Source: Grimontia kaedaensis
GTDB taxonomy: Bacteria; Pseudomonadota; Gammaproteobacteria; Enterobacterales; Vibrionaceae
Direction of reading: 5' to 3'
Assembly (NCBI RefSeq): GCF_023746615.1
Contig: NZ_CP082275.1
Location: 3,100,001 to 3,164,000, forward strand
Length of the DNA: 64,000 nucleotides
Position numbers and translations under genes: made by a program. Below the pieces are notes generated by a model that saw only the letters and a list, made by a program, of their open reading frames with translations, was not told where the DNA came from and did not search any database. Below, piece after piece: positions 26,290 through 35,766 of the stretch; position 1 is the first letter of the stretch; the number at the start of each line of letters is the position of its first letter.

Positions 26290-27234
26290 TCAATGCACTT
26301 CTTTTACCTGAAGCTCTCGTGGCACTTCAAAGAACATATTCTCTTCACGACCTTTCAGCTCTTCAACTGATGTACCACCCAGCTCTTCAATGCGGGCGAT
26401 AATCAGGTTTACCAGCTCTTCTGGCGCAGATGCACCTGCGGTAATCCCGACTTTGGTTTTCCCTTCAAACCATTCCGCTTTCACATCTTCTGCACAATCG
26501 GTCAGATAACCCGGTGTTCCAAGTTTTTCACTGAGTTCACGCAAGCGGTTTGAGTTAGAGCTGTTTTTCGAGCCCACTACCACCAATACATCACACTGGG
26601 TCGCTAAATCACGCACGGCATCCTGACGGTTTTGCGTTGCGTAACAGATGTCATCTTTACGTGGGCCTTGAATTTCCGGGAAGACCTTACGCAAAGTTTC
26701 AATCACCTCTGCTGTTTCATCCACCGACAAAGTCGTTTGGCTCACGAAATGAAGGTTGGATGGGTCTTTCACGTCCAACTTGTAAACGTCTTCCGGTTTC
26801 TCTACCAGATACATGCCACCAGTTTCACTGGCATACTGTCCCATGGTGCCTTCTACTTCAGGATGCCCAGCATGACCAATTAACACCACTTCCATATTAC
26901 GGCGGCTAGCACGTGCCACTTCCATATGGACTTTGGTCACCAACGGACAGGTTGCATCAAACACGGTCAACGCACGGGCTTTAGCTTCATTACGTACCGC
27001 TTGAGAAACGCCATGCGCAGAGAAGATCACAATGCTGTCGTCTGGCACTTCGCTGAGCTCTTCAACAAACACGGCGCCGCGCGCTTTTAGGCCTTCAACG
27101 ACAAAGCGGTTATGCACCACTTCATGACGTACATAAATCGGTGGCTGGTAAAGTTCCAGAGCACGTTCAACGATACTGATCGCGCGATCAACACCGGCAC
27201 AAAACCCTCGTGGGTTAGCTAGCATGACTTTCAT
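26290..27234 (-). CDS. ispH: 4-hydroxy-3-methylbut-2-enyl diphosphate reductase
   Basis: The 314-residue iron-sulfur enzyme performs the last step of the MEP isoprenoid pathway, giving IPP and DMAPP. The three cluster cysteines are visible: Cys12 in PRGFCAGV, the one in DATCPLVTKVH, and the one in DICYATQNRQ. The loop GSKNSSNSNRL is also conserved. It lies 12 bp after fkpB on the same strand, the usual ileS-lspA-fkpB-ispH operon. Confidence 0.98.
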   Translation of the reverse strand: MKVMLANPRGFCAGVDRAISIVERALELYQPPIYVRHEVVHNRFVVEGLKARGAVFVEELSEVPDDSIVIFSAHGVSQAVRNEAKARALTVFDATCPLVTKVHMEVARASRRNMEVVLIGHAGHPEVEGTMGQYASETGGMYLVEKPEDVYKLDVKDPSNLHFVSQTTLSVDETAEVIETLRKVFPEIQGPRKDDICYATQNRQDAVRDLATQCDVLVVVGSKNSSNSNRLRELSEKLGTPGYLTDCAEDVKAEWFEGKTKVGITAGASAPEELVNLIIARIEELGGTSVEELKGREENMFFEVPRELQVKEVH

Positions 27235-27245
27235 GGGATAGCCTT

Positions 27246-27677
27246 TTAAGCAACACTGACAATTTCAACGTCAAAGATAACACGATGGCCCGCCAATGGG
27301 TGATTGAAGTCCACCGTCACAGATTCGCCCGCCACTTCCGTAATCAGACCCGGGATCTCCTGACCGCCTGGACCAGAAAAGGCAATAATGGTGCCCTCTT
27401 CAGCGGGAGCATCACCGGCAAACAGGCTGCGGTCCATGTGCTGAACATTATCTGGGTTTGGCTGACCAAAAGCATCTTCAGGCTCCAATGTGAAGCTTGC
27501 CGACTCTCCTTCGGTTAAGCCCAACAGACACTTTTCGAAGTTCTCTGTCAGACTGCCATCCCCCATCACCAGCTTCGCAGGTTTACCTGAAGTTTTGGTG
27601 CTGTCTGCTACTGAGCCGTCTTCAAGTTTGATGGTGAAGTGCATGATGACTTCACTGTTTGCAATAATTTGCGCCAT
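27246..27677 (-). CDS. fkpB: FKBP-type peptidyl-prolyl isomerase FkpB (SlpA)
   Basis: A 143-residue SlyD-like PPIase/chaperone. The FKBP fold motifs VIMHFTIKLEDGSVADST and GLTEGESASFTLEPEDAFGQPNPDNVQ (an insert-in-flap region) are recognisable. The ATG at 27677 (MAQIIANSEVI) is used because AGGA lies 9 nt upstream and the preceding nine in-frame codons do not resemble the family. It is upstream of ispH in the same operon. Confidence 0.93.
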   Translation of the reverse strand: MAQIIANSEVIMHFTIKLEDGSVADSTKTSGKPAKLVMGDGSLTENFEKCLLGLTEGESASFTLEPEDAFGQPNPDNVQHMDRSLFAGDAPAEEGTIIAFSGPGGQEIPGLITEVAGESVTVDFNHPLAGHRVIFDVEIVSVA

Positions 27678-27769
27678 TAACTCATTTCCTTTGTTGGCGG
27701 GCAATTTACCAAAAGCAACAGCCCCTAAGTCCCCAGTTTCAATTGGGTTATCAAGGTTTTTTATACGAC

Positions 27770-27805
27770 TTGGCGCCGACTACAGAGCAGTCAGCGCCAA
27801 TTTTT
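27770..27805 (+). terminator. Plus-strand-oriented hairpin between lspA and fkpB
   Basis: TTGGCGC / GCGCCAA with an inner GACT / AGTC stem is followed by five T on the plus strand. The genes on both sides lie on the minus strand, where no T-run follows. It may stop antisense transcription or be a processing signal. Confidence 0.5.
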
Positions 27806-27826
27806 ATTTTCGAAGCGCGATAGGTT

Positions 27827-28339
27827 CTACTCGGCTTCAGCCTGAGGCTTTTTTGATGCGATGATACTTTCCAGAACAATGAGTACTGCACCAATCACAA
27901 TCGCAGTGTCAGCCAAGTTGAATGCTGGCCAGTGATTGTTCCCGATAAAGAAATCAAGGAAGTCCACCACATAGCCATGCACCAGACGGTCAAATAGGTT
28001 ACCGATAGCGCCACCAATAACCAACGCATAGGCAACATTCAGAATTCGATGACTGGCAGGCGTTGAACGCATCCAGTAAACAAGCATACCTGATACGCCC
28101 AGTGCTATTGCCGCGAAGAACCAACGCTGCCAACCACCGGCGTCGCTCAGAAAGCTGAACGCGGCGCCGTAGTTATGAACATAAAGCAGGTTAAAAAACG
28201 GCAGGACCTCAATGCGGTTCGACCAGCCGTAACCCATGGTATTCATCACCAGCAATTTGCTGCCGATATCCAGAACGAACACCAGAAGCGCTAGCCATAG
28301 CCAACGCAATCCTGATTGTTTCGCTGTCAGATCTTTCAT
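27827..28339 (-). CDS. lspA: Lipoprotein signal peptidase
   Basis: The 170-residue inner-membrane aspartyl protease removes signal peptides from diacylated prolipoproteins. Four membrane segments and the two catalytic Asp motifs, GNLFDRLVHGYVVDFLDF and FNLADTAI, are present. It lies 22 bp after ileS in the same operon. Lgt, the preceding enzyme in the pathway, is encoded elsewhere in this window (39876-40676). Confidence 0.98.
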   Translation of the reverse strand: MKDLTAKQSGLRWLWLALLVFVLDIGSKLLVMNTMGYGWSNRIEVLPFFNLLYVHNYGAAFSFLSDAGGWQRWFFAAIALGVSGMLVYWMRSTPASHRILNVAYALVIGGAIGNLFDRLVHGYVVDFLDFFIGNNHWPAFNLADTAIVIGAVLIVLESIIASKKPQAEAE

Positions 28340-28361
28340 CCAGCTTTCCTATCGTTGCCTG

Positions 28362-31190
28362 TTACGCGAACTGGCGCTTTTCGCCTTCGCCATCGATGTT
28401 GCTTACGCAACGGCCACAAATCGCTTCATGACCTTCGATGGTGCCAACATCCGCAACATGGTGCCAGCAACGATCGCACTTCTCTGCGTCAGACTTGGCA
28501 ACAGCAACAGACAGACCTTCAACGTCAGTCGCTACCGCCGCTTCTGGTGCTGCATCAGTAGCAACGACCTCAGCTTTTGAAGTTAGCAGCACGAAGCGCA
28601 GTTCATCGCCCATTGCCTGCAGCTTGGCGGCAAACTCAGGTTTGGCATAAAGCGTTACTTCAGCTTCCAGAGAACCACCGATAGTTTTCTCGTTACGAGC
28701 AGCTTCCAGAACCTTGTTCACTGCACCGCGCACGCGAAGCAGTTCAGCCCAGAATGCGTTGTTCAGTTGCTCATCTTCACCCAGACCGAACAGACCGTCG
28801 TACCATACTTCAGTGAAAACGAACTTGTTACGGTTGCCTGGCATCTCGTTCCAGATTTCATCTGCAGTGAACGACATGATTGGCGCCATCCAGCGAACCA
28901 GTGCTTCCACAATGTGGAATAGCGCGGTTTGACAGCTACGGTGTGCGTGACCACCCGCTTTCGCGGTGTACTGACGGTCTTTAATGATGTCCAGATAGAA
29001 TGAACCCATCTCAACCGAACAGAACTGCATCAGACGTTGCGTAACAGCGTGGAAGTTACACTCTTCGAACGCTTTCACGATCTCTTCCTGAGCTTCTAGT
29101 GCTTTACCCACTGCCCAGCGGTCTGCAACTACCAGATCTTCCGCTGCAACCATATCAGTTTCAGGGTTGAAACCGTTCAGGTTCGCCAGCAGGAAGCGCG
29201 CGGTGTTACGAATACGACGGTATGCGTCTGCACTGCGTTTCAGGATTTCGTCAGAAACTGTCATCTCACCGGTGTAGTCAGTCGATGCCACCCAAAGACG
29301 CAGGATGTCGCCACCCAACTTGTTCATCACGTCCTGAGGGGAAACCACGTTACCGATAGACTTCGACATCTTGCGGCCTTGGCCGTCAACAGTGAAGCCG
29401 TGCGTCAGAACCTGCTTGTAAGGGGCGTGGTTCTTGATAGCCACAGAGGTCATCAGGGAAGACTGGAACCAGCCGCGGTGTTGGTCAGAACCTTCCAGAT
29501 ACATATCGGCTTCATGGCCAGCAAACTCTTCGCGCTGGTTAACCACTGCATAGTGCGTTGCACCTGAATCGAACCATACGTCCAGAGTATCCAGCACTTT
29601 CTCGTAGTTTGTCGCTTCTGCACCAAGCAGTTCTTCAGCGTCTAAATCCCACCATGCCTGGATGCCAGACTGCTCTACTTTCTGAGCTACTTGCTCAATC
29701 AGTTCAACGGTGTTCGGGTGAAGCTCTGCCGTTTCTTTATGAACGAACAGGGCAATTGGCACACCCCAAGTACGCTGACGTGAAATACACCAGTCAGGAC
29801 GACCTTCTACCATTGACTCAATACGGTTCTGGCCCCACTCAGGGATCCACTGTACGTTTTTGATTTCTTCCAGTGCTTTTGCACGCAGGCCCGCTTTCTC
29901 CATAGAGATAAACCACTGAGGCGTTGCACGGAAGATAATTGGCGTTTTGTGGCGCCAGCAATGCGGGTAGCTGTGTTCGTAAGCGTGGTGATGCAGCAGC
30001 GCACCGTGCTCTTTCAGCACTTCAACCACGTTATCGTTCGCTTTCAATACGTGCTGACCGGCAAACAACTCTGTGTCTGGCAAGTAAACACCGTTGCTAC
30101 CTACTGGGTTTGCTACTTCAAGGTTGTACTTTTGACCAACCGCGAAGTCTTCCTGACCGTGACCTGGTGCGGTGTGAACAACACCCGTACCTGATTCAGT
30201 CGTTACGTGATCACCCAGGATCACAGGAACATCGAAGCTGTAGAATGGGTGGTTAAAGCGCAGCAGTTCCAGCGCATCACCTTTACAGAAGCCCAGATTG
30301 TGGAAGTGCTCGATACCGGCACGATCCATCACATCTTTAGCAAGCTCCGCAGCCATGATCAGACGACGAGGCGTGTCACCTTCCACCTGAACCAGCACGT
30401 ATTCCAGCGCATCAGAAACCGCAACTGCACGGTTCGCTGGCAGAGTCCAAGGCGTGGTGGTCCAGATAACGATGGACACATCGCCTTGACCTGCATGACC
30501 TTCGTTCAGGTTGAACTTAGACAGCACTGCTGCTTCATCGACAGCACCGAACATGACATCGATTGAAGGAGAAACTTTGTTGTAATACTCGACTTCAGCT
30601 TCTGCCAGTGCAGAACCACAGTCAGTACACCAGTGAACAGGTTTAAAACCTTTATGCAGGTGACCATTACCCGCGATTTTACCCAGTGCACGGATGATGT
30701 TTGCTTCGGTGTCAAAGTCCATGGTCAGGTATGGCTTGTCCCACTCACCCAACACGCCCAGACGTTTGAAGTCTGCCTTTTGGCCTTCAACCTGCTTCGC
30801 AGCATACTCACGACACTTCTGACGGAACTCAGCCGCAGACACTTTCTGTCCTGGCTTGCCGACTTTCTTTTCAACCATCAGTTCGATAGGCAGGCCGTGA
30901 CAGTCCCAACCTGGTACGTAAGGTGCGTCGAAGTCCGAAAGGGTTTTGGACTTAATAATAATGTCTTTAAGAATTTTGTTTACGGAGTGACCAATGTGAA
31001 TATTGCCGTTCGCATACGGAGGGCCGTCATGCAAAATGAAAGATTTTTTGCCTTTCTTCGCTTTACGGATTTCACCGTAAAGATCTTCGTCATACCAGCG
31101 CTTGAGCATCTGTGGCTCGCGCTGTGCAAGATTACCTCGCATCGGAAACCCAGTTTCCGGCAGGTTTAAGGTATCTTTAAAGTCACTCAT
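28362..31190 (-). CDS. ileS: Isoleucyl-tRNA synthetase
   Basis: The 942-residue class I synthetase charges tRNA-Ile. The HIGH motif is in NGNIHIGHSVNK near residue 62 and KMSKS in GRKMSKSIGNVV. The CP1 editing domain lies between them. The C-terminal zinc ribbon (CDRCWHH ... CGRCVSNI) marks the type with four cysteines. It is downstream of ribF by 33 bp, the conserved ribF-ileS pair. Confidence 0.99.
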   Translation of the reverse strand: MSDFKDTLNLPETGFPMRGNLAQREPQMLKRWYDEDLYGEIRKAKKGKKSFILHDGPPYANGNIHIGHSVNKILKDIIIKSKTLSDFDAPYVPGWDCHGLPIELMVEKKVGKPGQKVSAAEFRQKCREYAAKQVEGQKADFKRLGVLGEWDKPYLTMDFDTEANIIRALGKIAGNGHLHKGFKPVHWCTDCGSALAEAEVEYYNKVSPSIDVMFGAVDEAAVLSKFNLNEGHAGQGDVSIVIWTTTPWTLPANRAVAVSDALEYVLVQVEGDTPRRLIMAAELAKDVMDRAGIEHFHNLGFCKGDALELLRFNHPFYSFDVPVILGDHVTTESGTGVVHTAPGHGQEDFAVGQKYNLEVANPVGSNGVYLPDTELFAGQHVLKANDNVVEVLKEHGALLHHHAYEHSYPHCWRHKTPIIFRATPQWFISMEKAGLRAKALEEIKNVQWIPEWGQNRIESMVEGRPDWCISRQRTWGVPIALFVHKETAELHPNTVELIEQVAQKVEQSGIQAWWDLDAEELLGAEATNYEKVLDTLDVWFDSGATHYAVVNQREEFAGHEADMYLEGSDQHRGWFQSSLMTSVAIKNHAPYKQVLTHGFTVDGQGRKMSKSIGNVVSPQDVMNKLGGDILRLWVASTDYTGEMTVSDEILKRSADAYRRIRNTARFLLANLNGFNPETDMVAAEDLVVADRWAVGKALEAQEEIVKAFEECNFHAVTQRLMQFCSVEMGSFYLDIIKDRQYTAKAGGHAHRSCQTALFHIVEALVRWMAPIMSFTADEIWNEMPGNRNKFVFTEVWYDGLFGLGEDEQLNNAFWAELLRVRGAVNKVLEAARNEKTIGGSLEAEVTLYAKPEFAAKLQAMGDELRFVLLTSKAEVVATDAAPEAAVATDVEGLSVAVAKSDAEKCDRCWHHVADVGTIEGHEAICGRCVSNIDGEGEKRQFA

Positions 31191-31223
31191 TGATTGTTCA
31201 TTCCGTATATGGACGTTTAGACA

Positions 31224-32165
31224 TTATTTCTCATCATGCTCAGCCAGCCACGCACGCGCTGTCTGGGCATCAATTCCGATTTGGGCTTTCAACTCATCGA
31301 GCGAGCCAAATTTCATCTCGTCACGCAGTTTATGTAAAAGCTGCACTTCGATTTGAAGACCATAGAGATCACGCTCCAGGTCAAAAAGGTGTACTTCCAG
31401 TTGTTGGCGCACACCGTTGACAGTAGGCCGTGTACCGACATTCGCTACACCACCCAGCCATTGTTCTTCTTCAATTCCGCCAACTCGCACCACATACACA
31501 CCGGAAACAGGAGATACACGACGCTTGAGCGGAACATTTGCCGTCGGGAAGCCGATGGTTCGACCCAACTTTTTACCATGGGAAACGCGACCGCTAATGC
31601 TATAAGGGCGACCAAGCATAGCTTCTGCTTCACTCTGGTGCCCTGCAGCCAATTCGTTACGAATGGCTGTACTGCTGACACGTTGTTCTGAAACAGTAAA
31701 ACTGTCAGTGCTTACCACTTCAAAACCAACGCTTTTGGCTTCGTTTTGCAGATAACAAAAATCGCCCTGACGCTTAGCGCCAAAGCGAAAATCATCACCA
31801 ACCACGAGAAACTTAACACCCAATTGTTCAGCCAACAAGCGATGAACGAAGTCATGCGGCGTGATAGAGGCGAATTTGGCGTTGAAGTTGACCATGACAA
31901 GACGCTCAACACCTAGCTTGGCCAGTTGAACGTACTTATCTCGAAGCCGGGTAAGTCTTGCCGGAGCATTTTCTCCCGAAAAAAGCTCCCGTGGCTGAGG
32001 TTCAAACAGCATTACCGTTGAAGGCAAACCAAGTTCGCGTGCTTTTTCCACCACGCGGCGCAGCACTTCCTGATGACCGAGATGGACACCGTCAAAGTTA
32101 CCGATTGTTAGCACGCAGCCACGATGTCTATCGCGGATGTTATGGATACCCCGAATTAATTCCAT
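31224..32165 (-). CDS. ribF: Bifunctional riboflavin kinase / FAD synthetase
   Basis: The 313-residue enzyme phosphorylates riboflavin to FMN and adenylates FMN to FAD. The N-terminal nucleotidyltransferase domain has GNFDGVHLGHQ, and the C-terminal flavokinase domain has GRTIGFPTANVPL and GVYVVRVGG. It is first in the ribF-ileS-lspA-fkpB-ispH order, 61 bp after murJ. Confidence 0.98.
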   Translation of the reverse strand: MELIRGIHNIRDRHRGCVLTIGNFDGVHLGHQEVLRRVVEKARELGLPSTVMLFEPQPRELFSGENAPARLTRLRDKYVQLAKLGVERLVMVNFNAKFASITPHDFVHRLLAEQLGVKFLVVGDDFRFGAKRQGDFCYLQNEAKSVGFEVVSTDSFTVSEQRVSSTAIRNELAAGHQSEAEAMLGRPYSISGRVSHGKKLGRTIGFPTANVPLKRRVSPVSGVYVVRVGGIEEEQWLGGVANVGTRPTVNGVRQQLEVHLFDLERDLYGLQIEVQLLHKLRDEMKFGSLDELKAQIGIDAQTARAWLAEHDEK

Positions 32166-32226
32166 AGCGGTAAAACAGCTTTCCCCTTAAAAAACCGACG
32201 GATTATATACTAATCAGAAGCCGCAA

Positions 32227-33786
32227 TCAGCCTTCCGCGCGAAGTTGATGCGGTCGCAAACCCAAAATCACCAGTGAGACTACGTAAGTGATTGCGCCCG
32301 CAGCAATTAAGCCGGTCAGCGTATAAACTCTTTGCCACAAATCCATCATCAGCCATTGCTCAAATACCGGCATAAAGTGATAAACCACCGCGCCCATGAG
32401 AGCCACACCCACGACAAGACGCAAAGTAAACACCACAGTATCTTTACTGACGCGGTAAACCTGCTGCTTGTGAAGGCCACGGTATAGCAAACCTGCATTG
32501 ACCAGCGCTGAGAGCGCAGTAGCAATCGCCAAGCCTACGTAGCCATAGAAGTACGCAAAAATTAAATTAAAACCCATGTTGCTTGCCATGGCGATAATGC
32601 CATAGCGCACCGGTGTTTTGGTGTCCTGTCGGGCGTAGTACCCAGGCGCTAAAACCTTGATTAACATAAAGTTAAGCAGACCTGACGAATAAGCAATCAG
32701 TGACATGGCTGCCGCATTCACATCGTCAGCGCCAAACTCCCCACGCATAAAGAGAACCATCAGCATCGGTTTCGCCAGCACAATCATACCGACCATGGCA
32801 GGAACGCCAAGCAGCAGCACCATGCGCACGCCCCAATCCATGGTCGACGCAAAATGTCCTGAAGATTGCTCCACATGTTTTTTGGAAAGCGCTGGAAGAA
32901 TCACTGTCGCAATGGCAATCCCAAACAAACCTAATGGAAATTCCAGCAGGCGATCTGAGTAGTAAAGCCAACTAATAGAACCTGTTGCCAGGAAACTAGC
33001 AATAAAGGTGTCGAGTAGCAGGTTAATCTGGCTAACAGAAACCCCAAACAATGCTGGAATCATCAGAGTACGAATTTTGACCACGCCCGGATGCGACCAG
33101 CCCCATTTAGGGCGAACCAGCATCCCTTCACGATAGAGGAACGGGATTTGGAAACCAAACTGAATAAGGCCCCCCAGAAATACACCAATACCCAGACCAA
33201 TCTCAGGCTGTTCCATATTTGGTGAAATCCAAATCGCCGCTGAAATCATCGCAATGTTCAGAAACACTGGTGTGAAAGACGAAACTGCAAAACGACCCAA
33301 GGTATTGAGAATCGAGCCGGCTAGCGCCACAAAAGTGATAAACCAAAGATATGGGAACGTGATCTTGAGGATCAGAGAGGCCAACTCAAATTTGTGGGCA
33401 GAAGGGCCATCGTTTACCCAATCGAGGAACCACCCCATCCCGAACAATGCCGTGATAACTGGTGAGGCAATCACACCAATCAAGGTGACTATCGTTACCA
33501 ACAGACCCAGTGTGCCTGACACATAGGCAATCAGCTCGCGAGTTTTGTTTTTATCATCACTGGCTTGGTATTCGGCCAGCACCGGAACAAATGCCTGAGA
33601 AAAAGCCCCCTCTGCAAAAAGGCGTCTCAGGAAGTTGGGGATTTTATTAGCAAAGAAGAAAACATCCGCTGCAGCACCTGCCCCCATTAAATTCGCGATA
33701 ACCACATCACGCACGAGACCCATCACACGCGAAATCATAGTCATCGAACTGACAATCAATCCGGAGCGAAGTAATCGCTTTGACAC
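32227..33786 (-). CDS. murJ: Lipid II flippase MurJ
   Basis: A 519-residue MOP-family integral membrane protein with about 14 membrane segments. It moves lipid II across the inner membrane during peptidoglycan synthesis. Typical segments are SSMTMISRVMGLVRDVVIA at the N-terminus and NFLRRLFAEGAFSQAFVPVL. The position next to ribF and divergent from rpsT is common in gammaproteobacteria. The 297-bp gap to rpsT contains the rpsT promoter. Confidence 0.97.
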   Translation of the reverse strand: MSKRLLRSGLIVSSMTMISRVMGLVRDVVIANLMGAGAAADVFFFANKIPNFLRRLFAEGAFSQAFVPVLAEYQASDDKNKTRELIAYVSGTLGLLVTIVTLIGVIASPVITALFGMGWFLDWVNDGPSAHKFELASLILKITFPYLWFITFVALAGSILNTLGRFAVSSFTPVFLNIAMISAAIWISPNMEQPEIGLGIGVFLGGLIQFGFQIPFLYREGMLVRPKWGWSHPGVVKIRTLMIPALFGVSVSQINLLLDTFIASFLATGSISWLYYSDRLLEFPLGLFGIAIATVILPALSKKHVEQSSGHFASTMDWGVRMVLLLGVPAMVGMIVLAKPMLMVLFMRGEFGADDVNAAAMSLIAYSSGLLNFMLIKVLAPGYYARQDTKTPVRYGIIAMASNMGFNLIFAYFYGYVGLAIATALSALVNAGLLYRGLHKQQVYRVSKDTVVFTLRLVVGVALMGAVVYHFMPVFEQWLMMDLWQRVYTLTGLIAAGAITYVVSLVILGLRPHQLRAEG

Positions 33787-34007
33787 CTATATCCCCTTAA
33801 AAAAACAAAAGGAAGTAAACCTGCCCGCCTGTCGCAGGAGCCCCCTGTAGTTATGAAAAGAAAGGAGGCACCTTGAATAGCACGAAAAGCACAGATAAAA
33901 GGCTTACTTCAAGTAAAGAATGCTGGTAGAATCTGCCGCCATATTAACCGCGATGTTCGCAGCACGCCAATCCTAAGGTGAGTGCGGCGGATATTTGCAC
34001 AAATGAA

Positions 34008-34036
34008 TTGACAACTCGGGTAAAACGAGGCATATT
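34008..34036 (+). promoter_or_regulatory. Candidate rpsT promoter
   Basis: TTGACA (34008-34013) and CATATT (34031-34036) are separated by 17 bp and lie about 48 bp before the rpsT start. The -35 is perfect and the -10 imperfect. Confidence 0.65.
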
Positions 34037-34083
34037 CCTCGGCCTTAAATTGTCACCGAATATAAGATTTGGGAGTTAGACCC

Positions 34084-34344
34084 TTGGCGAATATCAAATC
34101 TGCTAAGAAGCGTGCAATCCAATCTGAGAAGCGTCGCCAGCACAACGCAAGCCGTCGCTCAATGATGCGCACTTACCTGAAAAAAACTATCGCAGCTATT
34201 GCAGCAGGCGATAAAGAAGCGGCTACTAAAGCATATGCTGAAGCGCAACCTATCTTGGACCGCATGGCTACTAAAGGCCTGATCCACAAGAACAAGGCTG
34301 CTCGTCATAAAGCTGCTCTGGCTGCTCAAATCAAAGCTCTGTAA
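34084..34344 (+). CDS. rpsT: 30S ribosomal protein S20
   Basis: The 86-residue protein binds 16S rRNA. The sequence ANIKSAKKRAIQSEKRRQHN matches S20 from its second residue, so the start is TTG at 34084. GGGAG lies 9 nt upstream. E. coli rpsT also starts at UUG, which is involved in its autocontrol. A TTG at 34069 is in frame but overlaps the ribosome site and is rejected. Confidence 0.97.
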   Translation: MANIKSAKKRAIQSEKRRQHNASRRSMMRTYLKKTIAAIAAGDKEAATKAYAEAQPILDRMATKGLIHKNKAARHKAALAAQIKAL

Positions 34345-34363
34345 TAGCGCTCCGATTTGAAAT

Positions 34364-34392
34364 AAAAAAACCGGCTCATGGCCGGTTTTTTT
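34364..34392. terminator. Bidirectional terminator between rpsT and hlyU
   Basis: A-run, CCGGC-TCATG-GCCGG, T-run. It can end rpsT on the plus strand and hlyU on the minus strand. Confidence 0.85.
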
Positions 34393-34406
34393 ATTTGTTC
34401 TAATTT

Positions 34407-34703
34407 TTATTTACTGCAATACAACTGGTGTAGTGTTGTCATGATGGTTTGCACTTCTACACTTTTCAGCGAATAGTAGACTGTCTGCGCTTCTTTTCTT
34501 GTCGCCACCAGGCCATCCCGTCTCAACCAAGCTAGGTGTTGAGATAATGCAGACTGACTGAGTTCTAGCTTCTCACTCAGCGTGCCAACCGACATTTCTC
34601 CTTCCAGCAGATAACACAGTATGAAGAGTCTGCGCTCATTAGCCATTGCTTTCAGCAACTGCACGGCCTTAGGCCCAGCTTCTTGCATCTGTTTTAATTC
34701 CAT
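34407..34703 (-). CDS. hlyU: ArsR/SmtB-family regulator HlyU
   Basis: A 98-residue winged-helix repressor/antirepressor. LKAMANERRLFILCYLL and the recognition helix LSQSALSQHLAWLRRDGLV match HlyU, which relieves H-NS silencing at haemolysin and RTX toxin genes in Vibrio. The two cysteines at 30 and 96 correspond to the redox-sensitive pair described for V. cholerae HlyU. No metal-binding CxC motif of ArsR type is present. It is next to nhaR, as in V. cholerae. Confidence 0.9.
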   Translation of the reverse strand: MELKQMQEAGPKAVQLLKAMANERRLFILCYLLEGEMSVGTLSEKLELSQSALSQHLAWLRRDGLVATRKEAQTVYYSLKSVEVQTIMTTLHQLYCSK

Positions 34704-34818
34704 ACTTACTGCCTGCTAAAAATACGTCTAAAGGTTTGTTTGTGTTTGACTTAAGTTTAACACTGTTCAGAGCAGTAACAATGGTCCGCGCTTAAGAATG
34801 CTATACAGATGTTGAGAC

Positions 34819-35706
34819 TTAGTGAAACAATTTGCTGAAATCGGCTTCACATATGCGTTTTACTGCAGGGTGCTGAATCATGCGTTCCGCAAAAATGACA
34901 TAGTATTCTTCTTTCAGCGCATCCACTTTTGCCACTTCCATAACATTGGGAAGTTCCAGCACATCTGAAGAGTAAAATGTCGGCGCAACAAACATGGCTT
35001 TATGATTCGATCCAAATGATTTCATCAATGCCGCATCATCAAACTCCCCCAGAATGGTAGGCGTGATGCCCTGGCTATCAAACCAATGCATTAGCTTGCG
35101 TCCCATGGCAGTACGTGTGCTTGGAATAAGCAGCTTATGCTCTTCAATGACAGCAGGAAAACGCTTCTTGGAGGTATCTCCTGAACAGAAGAAACTCATC
35201 AAGCTCTCACCTATTTTCACGCTGAAAAGACCGGGGCTTTGTGTTGAATCCACAGGGCAGTCTGACAGGATCATATCCAGTTTGTGCTGACTAAGCTGCT
35301 CAAGCAAAAGTTCGTGGGTCGATTCGAAGCAGCGAAGGTGAATACCATCGTCTTCAGGCAATGCTTTTAACAGCACACGGCTAACAAGGCTTTTGGAGAG
35401 TGCGTCCGCGACGCCAACATCGAACAACTGGTGCTCACGTTGGCTATAATTCACGATATCGAGCATTTCATAACTCAAGCCAAACATCTTATCGGCGTAC
35501 TTAAAAACAAGCTGTCCGAGCTCTGTAGGTTCGATATTTCTCCCTACACGCTTGGTCAATTTGCCTTTAAGGCGCTCTTCAAGCGCTCTGATCTGTCCTG
35601 TAACCGTCTGTGGCGTTAGGAACAGAGCATCAGCCGCCTTTGATACTGAACCTTGCTTACAGACCATCCAGAAGTAATAGAGGTGGTTATAATTTAAGTG
35701 TGACAT
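34819..35706 (-). CDS. nhaR: LysR-family activator NhaR
   Basis: The 295-residue regulator has an N-terminal helix-turn-helix (residues 5-65, SVSKAADALFLTPQTVTGQIRALE) and a C-terminal sensor domain. NhaR activates the Na+/H+ antiporter gene nhaA in response to Na+. Here nhaA is nearby and transcribed in the same direction, with a small secreted-protein gene and a terminator in between, so the two are probably not a simple operon. Confidence 0.93.
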   Translation of the reverse strand: MSHLNYNHLYYFWMVCKQGSVSKAADALFLTPQTVTGQIRALEERLKGKLTKRVGRNIEPTELGQLVFKYADKMFGLSYEMLDIVNYSQREHQLFDVGVADALSKSLVSRVLLKALPEDDGIHLRCFESTHELLLEQLSQHKLDMILSDCPVDSTQSPGLFSVKIGESLMSFFCSGDTSKKRFPAVIEEHKLLIPSTRTAMGRKLMHWFDSQGITPTILGEFDDAALMKSFGSNHKAMFVAPTFYSSDVLELPNVMEVAKVDALKEEYYVIFAERMIQHPAVKRICEADFSKLFH

Positions 35707-35720
35707 GTGTTCTCAACGAA

Positions 35721-35754
35721 AAAACGCCAGACGCGTTATCCACGGCTGGCGTTT
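35721..35754 (-). terminator. Terminator after the nhaA-linked small gene
   Basis: On the minus strand AAAACGCCAG / CTGGCGTTTT followed by TT, 13 bp past the stop of the small secreted-protein gene and just before nhaR. Confidence 0.8.
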
Positions 35755-35766
35755 TGGGATGATAGC

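Noticed and set aside
34069..34083. TTG at 34069 as the rpsT start
   Set aside because: It lies inside the ribosome-binding sequence, and the extra residues GVRPL are not part of S20.
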